A DNA stretch of 64,000 bases from Gallionellaceae bacterium (GTDB lineage Bacteria; Pseudomonadota; Gammaproteobacteria; Burkholderiales; Thiobacillaceae). Positions within the stretch are counted from its first letter, which is position 1; every line of letters starts with the position of its first letter. The position numbers and the translations under genes were made by a program. The stretch covers positions 29,378 to 93,377 of the forward strand of contig JAQTLU010000011.1 of the NCBI GenBank assembly GCA_028714735.1, in the 5' to 3' direction. Below are positions 1 through 9,877 of the stretch, piece by piece. The notes beneath the pieces are model-generated. The model saw only the letters and a program-made list of their open reading frames with translations, was not told where the DNA came from and did not search any database.

Positions 1-2596
1 GGCCTGCGTTGGCCGGGGCTTCTTCCACGACGGGCTCGGCGGCGTGGGTTTCCACCAGTTCCAGCCCGGCTCGGCCGAGATCGACCTCGACCTCGACCGG
101 CGCAACCGGCTCGATCGGCGCGGGTTCCGCCACCACCTGAACCGACTGCTCCGGTACGGGCATGGCTACGGGCTCGGCAAGCTGTTCGGCAACCGGAGCG
201 GCAAGCTGTTCGGCAACCGGAGCGGCAACCTGCTCGGTAACTGGAGCGGCAACTTGCTCGGCAACCGGCATGGTCTCGGTGTTCTCGGTCATCAGCTCGC
301 TGGCGGCTTCGGTGGCCACGGCGACGGCTTCATCGCTGCGGCCTTCGCTGCGGCGACCGCGGCCACGACGGCTCCGGCCGCGCCGGCTGCCTTCGCCCGA
401 CTCGGTCGAGTCCTCGGCGATTTGAGTCACCGGCACCTGAGTCTCGGCCTGGGCGATTTCCGGATTGGCCGGGATGGGCGAGCGGCGCGGACGTTCCTGG
501 CGTTCGCTGCGTTCCGGTCGCTCACCACGCTCCTGGCGTTCGCTTCGATCCGGACGCTCGCTGCGTTCCGGACGCTCACTGCGTTCTTGACTCTCGCCGC
601 GGTCTGCACGTTCGCTTCTCGGTTGGCGTTCGCCACGCGGCTGGCGTTCCTGGCGCTCGCCGCGTTCCGGACGCTCACTGCGCTCCGGCTTGGGGCCACG
701 TGCCTCATTGCTGCGCCCGCTGCGGGGTTCTGCATCCTTGCGGCCTTCCGTGCGTTCGCCACGTTCGCTACGTTCACCACGGGGGCGACGGTTGTCGCGG
801 CCTTCGCGGCTCTCGCGTCCTTCGCGACCGCGCCGGCCATCCCTGGGCTCGCGCTTGGTTTCGGTCTTCTTCTCTTCCGGAGCGGTTTCCTGGGCGCCGT
901 TCGTGTTGCGCAGCCAGCCCATGATGCGGCCGAACAGGCCGGGCTTGTCGGCCACCGCCACGGGGGCGGCAACGGGCGCACTCGGGGTGGGGGCCGGCTG
1001 GCCCGGGCTGATGCCCTGGACCATCGGCTGGGCACGTTCCGGTTTCGGGGCGGCGTTGGCCGCGACATCCTCTTCGGCCGGGCGCTCCATCATCTGGTAG
1101 CTGGGCGCAATGGCCTCGCTCTGGTTCAGTTGGTCATGGCGCAGGCGGGTCAGGGTGTAGCGCGGCGTCTCGAAGTGGATGTTGGGGATCAGGATCAGCT
1201 CGACCTTGTGCCGGGCCTCGATGTTGAGGATATCGGTGCGTTTCTCGTTGAGCAGGAAGGTGGCGACCTCGACCGGGGCCTGGATGTGCAGGGCGCCGGT
1301 GTTTTCCTTCATCGCCTCTTCCTGCAGCATGCGCAGCATGTGCAGGGCGAACGACTCGGTGCTGCGGACGTGGCCGGTGCCGGAGCAGCGCGGGCAGGTG
1401 ACGTAGCTGGTCTCGCCGAGCGAGGGTTGCAGGCGCTGGCGCGACATTTCCATCAGGCCGAAGCGGGAGATCTTGCCGACCTGGATGCGGGCGCGGTCAT
1501 GGTGCAGGGCGTCGCGCAGGCGATCTTCCACCTCGCGCTGGTTCTTCTGGCTTTCCATGTCGATGAAGTCGATCACGATCAGGCCGCCGAGGTCGCGCAG
1601 GCGCATCTGGCGGGCGACCTCGTCGGCCGCCTCCAGGTTGGTGTTCAGGGCGGTCTGTTCGATGTCGGCGCCGCGGGTGGCCTGGGCCGAGTTGACGTCG
1701 ACGGAAACCAGGGCCTCGGTGTGGTCGATCACGATGGCGCCGCCGGAGGGCAGGGGCACCTCGCGCGAGTAGGCGGTCTCGATCTGGTGTTCGATCTGGA
1801 AGCGCGAGAACAGCGGCACGTTGTCGGTGTACAGCTTCACCTTGCCGACGTTGCCGGGCATCACGTGGGCCATGAACTGATGGGCCTGCTCGTAGATGGC
1901 CGGGGTGTCGATCAGGAGTTCGCCGATGTCCGGGGTGAAATAGTCGCGGATGGCGCGGATCACCAGGCTGGATTCGGCATAGATCAGGAAGGCGCCTTTC
2001 TGGCCCTTGGCGGCGCCGTCGATGGCGGTCCACAGTTGCAGCAGGTAGTTCAGGTCCCACTGCAATTCCTCGACGCCGCGGCCGATGCCGGCGGTGCGGC
2101 CGATCAGGCTCATGCCGCCGGGGATTTCAAGTTGCGCCAGGGCGTCGCGCAGTTCGTTGCGCTCCTCGCCCTCGATGCGGCGCGAGACACCGCCGCCACG
2201 CGGGTTGTTCGGCATCAGGACCAGGTAGCGGCCGGCCAGGCTGACGAAGTTGGTCAGCGCCGCGCCCTTGTTGCCGCGTTCGTCCTTTTCCACCTGGACG
2301 ACCAGTTCCATGCCTTCCCTGAGGAAGTCCTGCATGCGGCCGCGGCCGACATCGGCGTTGCCGATGGCGGCGCGGGAGATTTCCTTGAACGGCAGGAAGC
2401 CGTGCCGCTCCGTGCCGTAATCGACGAAGCAGGCCTCCAGGCTGGGCTCTACGCGGGTGATGATGCCCTTATAGATGTTGCCTTTGCGTTGTTCCTTGTT
2501 GGCGGATTCAATGTCCAGATCGACCAGCTTCTGGCCATCGACAATGGCGACGCGGAGTTCTTCCGCCTGCGTCGCGTTGAACAGCATTCTTTTCAT
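1..2596 (-). CDS. rne: Ribonuclease E (partial, C-terminus beyond the left edge)
   Basis: Endoribonuclease that starts mRNA decay, processes rRNA and tRNA, and scaffolds the degradosome at the inner membrane. The protein starts [10 protein letters not shown] at 2596 and 865 codons are visible. An S1 domain lies near residues 35-120. The catalytic aspartates are recognisable in 'VSVDVNS' (about D300) and 'VIDFIDM' (about D343), and the zinc-link CPRC follows at 401-404. From about residue 520 the sequence becomes low complexity: a long arginine/glutamate-rich stretch built on R-S-E-R-P-E-R-like units, then an Ala/Pro/Val/Glu repeat. This is the expected unstructured RNA- and protein-binding tail of RNase E and is absent from RNase G. 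The gene is divergent from rluC, as in many proteobacteria. The stop codon is outside the window. Confidence 0.96.
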   Translation of the reverse strand, partial: MKRMLFNATQAEELRVAIVDGQKLVDLDIESANKEQRKGNIYKGIITRVEPSLEACFVDYGTERHGFLPFKEISRAAIGNADVGRGRMQDFLREGMELVVQVEKDERGNKGAALTNFVSLAGRYLVLMPNNPRGGGVSRRIEGEERNELRDALAQLEIPGGMSLIGRTAGIGRGVEELQWDLNYLLQLWTAIDGAAKGQKGAFLIYAESSLVIRAIRDYFTPDIGELLIDTPAIYEQAHQFMAHVMPGNVGKVKLYTDNVPLFSRFQIEHQIETAYSREVPLPSGGAIVIDHTEALVSVDVNSAQATRGADIEQTALNTNLEAADEVARQMRLRDLGGLIVIDFIDMESQKNQREVEDRLRDALHHDRARIQVGKISRFGLMEMSRQRLQPSLGETSYVTCPRCSGTGHVRSTESFALHMLRMLQEEAMKENTGALHIQAPVEVATFLLNEKRTDILNIEARHKVELILIPNIHFETPRYTLTRLRHDQLNQSEAIAPSYQMMERPAEEDVAANAAPKPERAQPMVQGISPGQPAPTPSAPVAAPVAVADKPGLFGRIMGWLRNTNGAQETAPEEKKTETKREPRDGRRGREGRESREGRDNRRPRGERSERGERTEGRKDAEPRSGRSNEARGPKPERSERPERGERQERQPRGERQPRSERADRGESQERSERPERSERPDRSERQERGERPERSERQERPRRSPIPANPEIAQAETQVPVTQIAEDSTESGEGSRRGRSRRGRGRRSEGRSDEAVAVATEAASELMTENTETMPVAEQVAAPVTEQVAAPVAEQLAAPVAEQLAEPVAMPVPEQSVQVVAEPAPIEPVAPVEVEVDLGRAGLELVETHAAEPVVEEAPANAG
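176..268 (-). repeat. 24-bp tandem repeat in the rne tail
   Basis: Four head-to-tail copies of a 24-bp unit, the last cut at 21 bp: 176-199, 200-223, 224-247 and 248-268. The first two are identical and the others differ by a few bases. On the coding strand each unit encodes the octapeptide AAPVAEQL or a close variant, so the array adds repeats to the disordered RNase E tail without breaking frame. Confidence 0.85.
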
Positions 2597-3045
2597 TTCA
2601 TTACCCCTGCGCGACTGCGCCCCGGGGTGATAAACCCGCCGCGTTGGTCGCGGCAGCAAAGCGAGGCAGGGATTAGGCAGCGTCAGGTATGGGTTCGCGC
2701 GTGGTCTCGTGCATGTTCTGTCGGTTTATCTTTCTTTCCCTGCCGGTTTTTCGGGCCGGCTAGGGGGTGTCCGGGTACGGTCTACGCATAAAAATACGTT
2801 ACCATCGCTGCTTTTCGGCCCGAACGGTCACGTCGGAGCATTCATCATGGACCTCCAGGGCGATCTGTCGCGACCTTGGGTCCGTGAACGTCGGTGACCG
2901 GAACGAACGCTCCGGTGAGCGTAATTAACCGGTGCTCGGGGGGTCTGGACGGGATGTAAACCGGGCCAAGTCGTTTAACGCCCTGCGCCAAGCTATTCAA
3001 ATCCTTGGTCGGGCACCCTTAAAAGCGAATGGAAGTATAAGAGGA
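2597..3045. other. Divergent rne/rluC intergenic region
   Basis: About 450 bp without a convincing gene between two divergent starts. It must hold the promoters of both genes and the rne leader. In E. coli the long rne leader is the target of rne autoregulation, so a similar role is possible here. A GCCGG/CCGGC inverted repeat occurs near 2742-2760. I found no -35/-10 pair good enough to name a promoter. Confidence 0.5.
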
Positions 3046-3987
3046 ATGCAAGAAGCGCGCAAAGATAGCGTAACAAAATTGACCATCGGCGATGAAGCCG
3101 CCGGCCAGCGCCTGGACAATTTCCTCTTCAAGCGCCTCAAGGGCGTGCCCAAGAGCCGGGTCTACCGCATGCTGCGCGAGGGCGAGGTGCGGGTCGACGG
3201 CAAGCGCGCCAAGCCGGACCAGCGCCTGGACCTGGGCAACGAGGTGCGCATCCCGCCGGTGCGGGTGGCCGAGCCCGATGCGCCGCCGGCCCTGGCCAAG
3301 ATCGGCAAGAGCCTGCTCGGCCGGGTGATCTATCGGGACGAGGCCCTGCTGGTGCTCGACAAGCCGGCCGGGCAGGCCGTGCACGGCGGCAGCGGGGTCA
3401 GCCTGGGCATCATCGAGCAGTTGCGCCGGGAACTGCCGGAGTGCCGCTTCATGGAACTGGCGCACCGGCTCGACAAGGAGACTTCGGGCGTCTTGCTGGT
3501 CGCCCTGAAGCGTTCGGCCCTGGTCGAGTTGCACCGCATGTTGCGCGATGGCGAAGTGAGCAAGACCTATCTCGCCCTGGCGGTCGGCCACTGGCGCGAC
3601 CAGAAGCGCCACGTCAAGCTGGCCCTGCGCAAGTTCCATACCGATGACGGCGAGCGCCGGGTGACGGTCGACGAGGAGGGCCAGCATGCCCATACCATCT
3701 TCTCGCTGGTCGGCCATCATGGCGACTTCAGCCTGCTGGAGGCGGAACTGAAGACCGGCCGCACGCACCAGATCCGGGTCCATCTGGCGGCCTTGAAGCA
3801 CCCCATCGCCGGCGACGACAAGTACGGCGATTTCGAACTCAACCGGGCCTTGAAAAAACAGGGTCTGAAACGTATGTTCCTGCACGCGGCCCGGCTCGAA
3901 CTGCTCCATCCCCTGACCGGCCAACGGCTCGAACTCGCCGTGCCGTTGCCCCCTGACCTGCAGGCCTTTCTGGACAAGACACCTTGA
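3046..3987 (+). CDS. rluC: 23S rRNA pseudouridine synthase, RluC type
   Basis: Isomerises specific uridines of 23S rRNA to pseudouridine (positions 955, 2504 and 2580 in E. coli). The chosen start is MQEARKDSVTKL at 3046, giving 313 residues. The frame is open further upstream, but that extension does not resemble the family. An S4 RNA-binding domain occupies roughly residues 15-80 ('RLDNFLFKRLKG'). The RluA-family catalytic motif HRLDKETSG, with the catalytic aspartate, follows in the second half, and the C-terminal 'KTGRTHQIRVHL' motif is intact. It is divergent from rne, and its stop overlaps the start of the following HAD gene by 4 bases, so the two are probably co-translated. Confidence 0.95.
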   Translation: MQEARKDSVTKLTIGDEAAGQRLDNFLFKRLKGVPKSRVYRMLREGEVRVDGKRAKPDQRLDLGNEVRIPPVRVAEPDAPPALAKIGKSLLGRVIYRDEALLVLDKPAGQAVHGGSGVSLGIIEQLRRELPECRFMELAHRLDKETSGVLLVALKRSALVELHRMLRDGEVSKTYLALAVGHWRDQKRHVKLALRKFHTDDGERRVTVDEEGQHAHTIFSLVGHHGDFSLLEAELKTGRTHQIRVHLAALKHPIAGDDKYGDFELNRALKKQGLKRMFLHAARLELLHPLTGQRLELAVPLPPDLQAFLDKTP

Positions 3988-4640
3988 GCAAGCGCTACGA
4001 CTTACTGATTTTCGATTGGGACGGCACCCTGATGGATTCCGCCGGGGTCATCGTCGCCTGCATCCAGCAGGCCAGCGCCGATCTCGGCTGGCCGGTGCCG
4101 AGCCGGGCGGCGGCCAGCCATATCATTGGGCTGGGTCTCAAGGAGGCGGTGGCGACCCTGTTCCCCGACCTGCCTGAAGCCGAACACCCGAAGCTGGTCG
4201 AGCGTTACCGCTACCATTACCTGGGCCAGGACCACGAGATTCCGCTGTTCGAGGGTGCCCGCGAACTGATCGAGGACCTGCATGCCCGCGGCTACCTGCT
4301 CGCGGTGGCGACCGGCAAGGCCCGCCGCGGTCTCGATCGCGCCTTCGGGCACAGCGGCCTGGAGAAGTACTTCCACGCCTCGCGCACCGCCGACGAGACC
4401 TTCTCCAAGCCGCACCCGGCGATGATCGAGGAGTTGCTGGCGGAATTGCAGGTGGCGCCGGAACGGGCCTTGATGATCGGCGATACCAGCCACGACCTGG
4501 AAATGGCCCGCAACGCCGGCATCGATTCCCTGGCCGCCGGCTACGGCGCCCACCCGGCCGAGCACCTGGCCGATTACGGACCGGTGGCACTGTGTCAAAA
4601 TTTTGCCGAACTGGCAGGCTGGTTGCGGGCCAATGCCTGA
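3984..4640 (+). CDS. HAD-family hydrolase, phosphoglycolate phosphatase-like
   Basis: Cytosolic HAD phosphatase of 218 residues. Motif I is FDWDGTLMDS, with the nucleophile and acid aspartates. Motif II is ATGK, the motif III lysine is in 'SKPHP', and motif IV is IGDTSHD. The insertion between motifs I and II is the helical C1 cap of the Gph/YjjG group. The start appears to be TTG at 3984, inside the rluC stop region (TTGA overlap); no ATG fits before motif I. Its place after rluC is common in beta- and gammaproteobacteria. Members hydrolyse phosphoglycolate or other small phosphoesters, and the exact substrate cannot be read from sequence. In an autotroph, 2-phosphoglycolate removal would be useful, but that is inference. 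Confidence 0.9.
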   Translation: MSKRYDLLIFDWDGTLMDSAGVIVACIQQASADLGWPVPSRAAASHIIGLGLKEAVATLFPDLPEAEHPKLVERYRYHYLGQDHEIPLFEGARELIEDLHARGYLLAVATGKARRGLDRAFGHSGLEKYFHASRTADETFSKPHPAMIEELLAELQVAPERALMIGDTSHDLEMARNAGIDSLAAGYGAHPAEHLADYGPVALCQNFAELAGWLRANA

Positions 4641-4687
4641 GCCGTCAGCGGCTATACTGCGCGGATTGAAAATCAGGACAACAAAAC

Positions 4688-5644
4688 ATGGTTGAGGAAA
4701 ACGGCATACCGGCATCAAGCCAGGACAGTGAACGCGGTGCGCTGGAGCGCGTCCTGCTGGCCAATCTGGTCGAACAGCGGCGCACCCGGCGCTGGGGCAT
4801 CCTGTTCAAATCGCTCTGGTTCATCTTCCTGTTCGCCTTGCTGATCATGGTGGCGAGCAAGGAGGACGGCGAGTTCACCACTGGCGACCACACCTCGCTG
4901 ATCGAGCTACAGGGCGAGATCGGCAGCGATAGCGGGGTGCTGGCCGACGACATCATCAGCGCGCTCGACAGCGCCTTCGAGGACAAGAAGACCAAGGCCG
5001 TGGTCCTGCGCTGCAACAGTCCGGGCGGTTCGCCGGTGCAGGCCGGGCAGATCTACGACGAGATTCGCCGCCTGCGCGGCGAGCATCCGAAGACCCCGGT
5101 CTACGCCGTGGTCGACGATGTCTGCGCCTCGGGCGGCTACTACATCATCGCCGCAGCCGACAAGATATTCGTCGACAAGGCCTCGCTGGTCGGTTCGATC
5201 GGCGTCCTGATGGACGGTTTCGGCTTTACCGGCGTGATGGACAAGCTCGGCGTCGAGCGGCGCCTGCTCACGGCCGGCAAGAACAAGGGTTTCCTGGACC
5301 CGTTCTCCCCCGTCGATGCCGGCCAGGAGGCCCATGCCAAGGCCATGCTGGAGGAAATCCACCAGCAGTTCATCCAGGTCGTGCGGCAGGGCCGCGGCAA
5401 GCGCCTGAAGGAGACCGATGACATGTTCAGCGGCCTGATCTGGAGCGGTGCCGCCAGCATCGACATGGGCCTGTCCGATGGCATGGGCAGCCTCGATTAT
5501 GTCGCCCGCGAGGTGGTCAAGGCCGAGGACATCGTCGACTATACGCCGCAGGAAAACCTGGCTGACCGTCTGGCCCGCCGCCTGGGTACCGCCGTCGGTT
5601 CCGCCGTGCGGCCCTGGATGGAATCCGGCGCCCACCTGCGTTGA
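4688..5644 (+). CDS. sppA: Signal peptide peptidase SppA, short S49 type
   Basis: Membrane-anchored serine protease of family S49 that degrades cleaved signal peptides. It has 318 residues and one peptidase domain, so it is the short form rather than the 67-kDa double-domain E. coli protein. A single transmembrane segment lies near residues 38-57 ('WFIFLFALLIMV'). The nucleophile serine is in 'CASGGYY' and the general-base lysine lies about 50 residues later, after 'VGSIGVLMDGFGF', as expected for a Ser/Lys dyad. A TATACT box at 4653-4658 could be a -10, but no matching -35 is clear. The stop overlaps the next small gene (TGATG). Confidence 0.93.
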   Translation: MVEENGIPASSQDSERGALERVLLANLVEQRRTRRWGILFKSLWFIFLFALLIMVASKEDGEFTTGDHTSLIELQGEIGSDSGVLADDIISALDSAFEDKKTKAVVLRCNSPGGSPVQAGQIYDEIRRLRGEHPKTPVYAVVDDVCASGGYYIIAAADKIFVDKASLVGSIGVLMDGFGFTGVMDKLGVERRLLTAGKNKGFLDPFSPVDAGQEAHAKAMLEEIHQQFIQVVRQGRGKRLKETDDMFSGLIWSGAASIDMGLSDGMGSLDYVAREVVKAEDIVDYTPQENLADRLARRLGTAVGSAVRPWMESGAHLR

Positions 5645-5871
5645 TGGCGGATTACCAGCCGATCGCCTGCGTCGTCCATGAGCGGCTGGAGTTCGCCGTC
5701 CTGAAACGACGCCAGCTGAAACTGGCCTGCAGGGACGGCGTCGGCGACCTCGCCGGCCTGCCGCTCGATGTCTACACCCGGGACGGTGCCGAGTGGTTGC
5801 GGCTGCGTGCCGAGGATGGCCATGAGCATGTCCTGCGTCTCGACCGGATCGAGTCGTTCGTAGAAATCTGA
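5644..5871 (+). CDS. Rof-like Rho-binding antiterminator family protein
   Basis: Small protein of 75 residues starting MADYQPIAC. The pattern YQPI-C, a hydrophobic LEFAVL stretch, a short acidic DG turn and the closing LRLDRIESF match the order of conserved features in Rof (YaeO), which binds transcription terminator Rho and inhibits it. This family call is from memory of the E. coli protein and the match is modest. The ATG at 5644 shares its A with the sppA stop; an in-frame TTG at 5641 is an alternative. It sits between sppA and the heat-shock promoter of grpE. Confidence 0.68.
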   Translation: MADYQPIACVVHERLEFAVLKRRQLKLACRDGVGDLAGLPLDVYTRDGAEWLRLRAEDGHEHVLRLDRIESFVEI

Positions 5872-5880
5872 ATCCAGCCC

Positions 5881-5908
5881 CTTGAAATTACTGTTCTCGT
5901 CCCCACTG
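5881..5908 (+). promoter_or_regulatory. Sigma-32 heat-shock promoter of grpE
   Basis: CTTGAAA at 5881-5887, a 13-base spacer, then CCCCACTG at 5901-5908. The RpoH consensus is CTTGAAA, 11-15 bases, CCCCATNT, so the -35 box is perfect and the -10 differs at two positions. The site lies 27 bases before the grpE ATG, which is the right place. Confidence 0.85.
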
Positions 5909-5935
5909 ACGGTGGGGTCGATTTGGGAGTTTGTC

Positions 5936-6475
5936 ATGTCTGAGCAAGAACTGAACGCCGCCGAAGCGGCAAATGCCGGCGCCGAGCAGGCCGCCGGGAA
6001 GGAAATCATGCCCAGCCTGGAGGAATTGCTGCGCCAGGCCGAATTGCAGTCGCAGGAACACCACGACGCCTGGCTGCGCGCCAAGGCCGAGGCCGAGAAC
6101 GCCCGCCGCCGTGCCGCCGACGAGGTCGAGAAGGCGCGCAAGTTCGCCCTGGACAAGTTCTCTGGCGACCTGCTGGCAGTGAAGGACAGCCTGGAGGCCG
6201 CCCTGGCCACCGGCGGCAACGCCAGCATCGAAAACCTGCTGAGCGGCGTCGAACTGACCCTGAAGCAACTGGCCGGCGTGTTCGAGAAGAACCACATTGT
6301 CGAGGTGAATCCGCTGGGCGAGAAATTCGATCCCAATTGCCACCAGGCCATCGCCATGGTCGACGGCGAAGGCGAGGCCAACTCCGTGGCGCAGGTGCTG
6401 CAAAAAGGCTACCTGCTCAACGAACGCGTCCTGCGTCCGGCCATGGTGATGGTGACCAAGCCCCGGGGTGATTGA
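5936..6475 (+). CDS. grpE: Nucleotide exchange factor GrpE
   Basis: Co-chaperone that releases ADP from DnaK. The start is the ATG at 5936 ([10 protein letters not shown]), 179 residues, with a GGAG ribosome site about 8 bases upstream; the longer open frame runs into the promoter and is rejected. An acidic N-terminus is followed by a long coiled coil around residues 25-80 ('[20 protein letters not shown]') and a C-terminal beta domain with '[16 protein letters not shown]', the signature of the family. It is first in the grpE-dnaK-dnaJ cluster and is driven by the sigma-32 promoter just upstream. Confidence 0.96.
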   Translation: MSEQELNAAEAANAGAEQAAGKEIMPSLEELLRQAELQSQEHHDAWLRAKAEAENARRRAADEVEKARKFALDKFSGDLLAVKDSLEAALATGGNASIENLLSGVELTLKQLAGVFEKNHIVEVNPLGEKFDPNCHQAIAMVDGEGEANSVAQVLQKGYLLNERVLRPAMVMVTKPRGD

Positions 6476-6494
6476 ATGCGTCAATCCAGGCAGG

Positions 6495-6522
6495 CTTGAA
6501 GTTCGTCATCCCATACCCATAT
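6495..6522 (+). promoter_or_regulatory. Second sigma-32 promoter, in front of dnaK
   Basis: CTTGAAG at 6495-6501, 13 bases, then ACCCATAT at 6515-6522. Each half differs from the RpoH consensus (CTTGAAA / CCCCATNT) at one position. The site sits in the grpE-dnaK gap, 37 bases before the dnaK ATG, so dnaK could be induced independently of grpE. Confidence 0.75.
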
Positions 6523-6559
6523 CCGAATCAGTTCAATATCTTCTTGAGGAAATAGCATC

Positions 6560-8473
<1,914 letters not shown>

Positions 8474-8509
8474 GGATCACCGGTCGCTTTCAATAAGCGC
8501 CGTGAACAG

Positions 8510-8542
8510 GCCGGGTTAAGGGGAGCCGCCCCTTAATCCGGC
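8510..8542 (+). terminator. Hairpin between dnaK and dnaJ, possible attenuator
   Basis: GCCGGGTTAAGGGG at 8510-8523 pairs with the arm at 8529-8542 over 14 bp with one G-U pair and a 5-base loop. It is followed by CGTTTTG, a short T run. This resembles a weak intrinsic terminator or an mRNA-processing stem that would lower dnaJ relative to dnaK. It ends 22 bases before the dnaJ start. Confidence 0.6.
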
Positions 8543-8564
8543 CGTTTTGCCGAATGGGGAATGC

Positions 8565-9692
8565 ATGGCTAAGCGGGATTATTACGAGGTTCTGGGTGTT
8601 GCCAAAGGTGCCGCCGAGGATGAAATCAAGAAGGCCTTCAAGAAGCTGGCAATGAAGCACCACCCTGACCGCAATCAGGGTGACAAGGCCTCCGAAGAGA
8701 GATTCAAGGAGGCCAAGGAGGCCTACGAGGTCCTCTCGGACGACCAGAAACGCGCGGCTTACGATCAGTACGGCCATGCCGGCGTCGATCCGTCCATGGG
8801 CGGAGCGGGGGCGGGCGGGGCGGGCTACCGCGATTTCGCCGATGCGTTCGGCGACATCTTCGGCGATATCTTTGGCGGTGGCGGCGGCCGGGGCGGACGC
8901 TCCCAGGTCTATCGCGGGGCCGACCTGCGCTACAACCTGGAACTGTCGCTGGAGGAGGCGGCGCGCGGCACCGAGACCAAGATCCGCATCCCGGTCCTCG
9001 CCGAGTGCGAACACTGCCACGGCAGCGGCGCCAAGCCGGGCACCGAGCCGGTCACCTGCCCGACCTGCGGCGGCCACGGCCAGGTGCGCATGCAGCAGGG
9101 CTTCTTCTCCATCCAGCAGGCCTGTCCGCGTTGCCACGGCAGCGGCCGGGTGGTGGCCGACCCGTGCACCCATTGCCACGGCGAGGGCCGGGTCAAGCAG
9201 CACAAGACGCTGTCGGTGCGCATCCCCTCCGGCGTCGACGAGGGCGATCGCATCCGCCTGGCCGGCGAGGGCGAGGCCGGCATCAACGGCGGACCGCCCG
9301 GCGACCTCTACGTGCAGATCCACCTCAAGCCGCACCCGGTGTTCAGCCGCGACCACAACGACCTGCACTGCGATATGCCGATCTCATTCGTCACGGCAGC
9401 GCTGGGCGGCGAGATCAACATCCCGACCCTGGATGGCCAGGCCAGCATCAAGATCCCGTCCGAGACCCAGAGCGGCAAGGTCTTCCGCCTGCGCGGCAAG
9501 GGCATCAAGGGGGTGCGCAGCAATGCCGCCGGTGACCTGCATTGCCACGTGGTGGTGGAGACCCCGATCAACCTGACCGAGCAGCAGAAGAACCTGCTGA
9601 AGGAATTCGAGGCCTGCTGCACCGGCCACGAGGGCAAGCACAACCCCCGCGCCAAGGGCTTCATGGACAAGGTCAAAGAGTTCTTTGGTTAG
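8565..9692 (+). CDS. dnaJ: Chaperone protein DnaJ (Hsp40)
   Basis: Type I Hsp40 that delivers clients to DnaK and stimulates its ATPase. The start is the ATG at 8565 ([11 protein letters not shown]), 375 residues, with GGGGA just upstream; the earlier in-frame ATG at 8547 lies at the foot of the hairpin and is not used. The J domain holds the HPD motif ('KHHPDRNQG'). A Gly/Phe region follows near residues 78-115. Four zinc-binding repeats are intact ([32 protein letters not shown]), and the client-binding C-terminal domains complete it. It is the last gene of the heat-shock cluster, before a strong terminator. Confidence 0.98.
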   Translation: MAKRDYYEVLGVAKGAAEDEIKKAFKKLAMKHHPDRNQGDKASEERFKEAKEAYEVLSDDQKRAAYDQYGHAGVDPSMGGAGAGGAGYRDFADAFGDIFGDIFGGGGGRGGRSQVYRGADLRYNLELSLEEAARGTETKIRIPVLAECEHCHGSGAKPGTEPVTCPTCGGHGQVRMQQGFFSIQQACPRCHGSGRVVADPCTHCHGEGRVKQHKTLSVRIPSGVDEGDRIRLAGEGEAGINGGPPGDLYVQIHLKPHPVFSRDHNDLHCDMPISFVTAALGGEINIPTLDGQASIKIPSETQSGKVFRLRGKGIKGVRSNAAGDLHCHVVVETPINLTEQQKNLLKEFEACCTGHEGKHNPRAKGFMDKVKEFFG

Positions 9693-9720
9693 TAAAATTC
9701 TTTGACCTTGCGGCGTAGGC

Positions 9721-9741
9721 TAACTTCGCGCAGCGAAGTTA
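9721..9741. repeat. Small perfect hairpin downstream of dnaJ
   Basis: TAACTTCGC, the loop GCA, then GCGAAGTTA: a perfect 9-bp stem. No T run follows, so it is not a typical terminator. It may be a processing or stability element, or a copy of a dispersed palindrome. Confidence 0.55.
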
Positions 9742-9829
9742 AGGGCGTAGCCCGGCGGTAGCCACAAGCTGCCCGTTTCGGCCAGCAGGCGAAAGGCTCC
9801 TTCACCGCGCCTCTTCGCCTGGGAATTAA

Positions 9830-9861
9830 AAAAGGCCGGACTGGTGCCAGTCCGGCCTTTT
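9830..9861. terminator. Bidirectional intrinsic terminator
   Basis: A perfect 15-bp inverted repeat, AAAAGGCCGGACTGG at 9830-9844 and its complement at 9847-9861. It is GC-rich in the core with A and T runs on the outer ends, so it can stop transcription both ways: dnaJ from the left and the minus-strand cytochrome gene from the right. Confidence 0.92.
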
Positions 9862-9877
9862 GCTTTGCTCCGCCCGA

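Noticed and set aside
44-2791. A 915-codon plus-strand open frame
   Set aside because: It is the antisense shadow of rne. The minus-strand reading gives a perfect RNase E with catalytic motifs, while the plus-strand peptide is low-complexity and matches nothing.
2770-2830. A candidate rne promoter around TATTTT on the minus strand
   Set aside because: No acceptable -35 box lies 16-18 bases upstream.
4653-4658. TATACT box before sppA
   Set aside because: There is no -35 at a usable distance and no extended -10 TG; too weak to list as a promoter.
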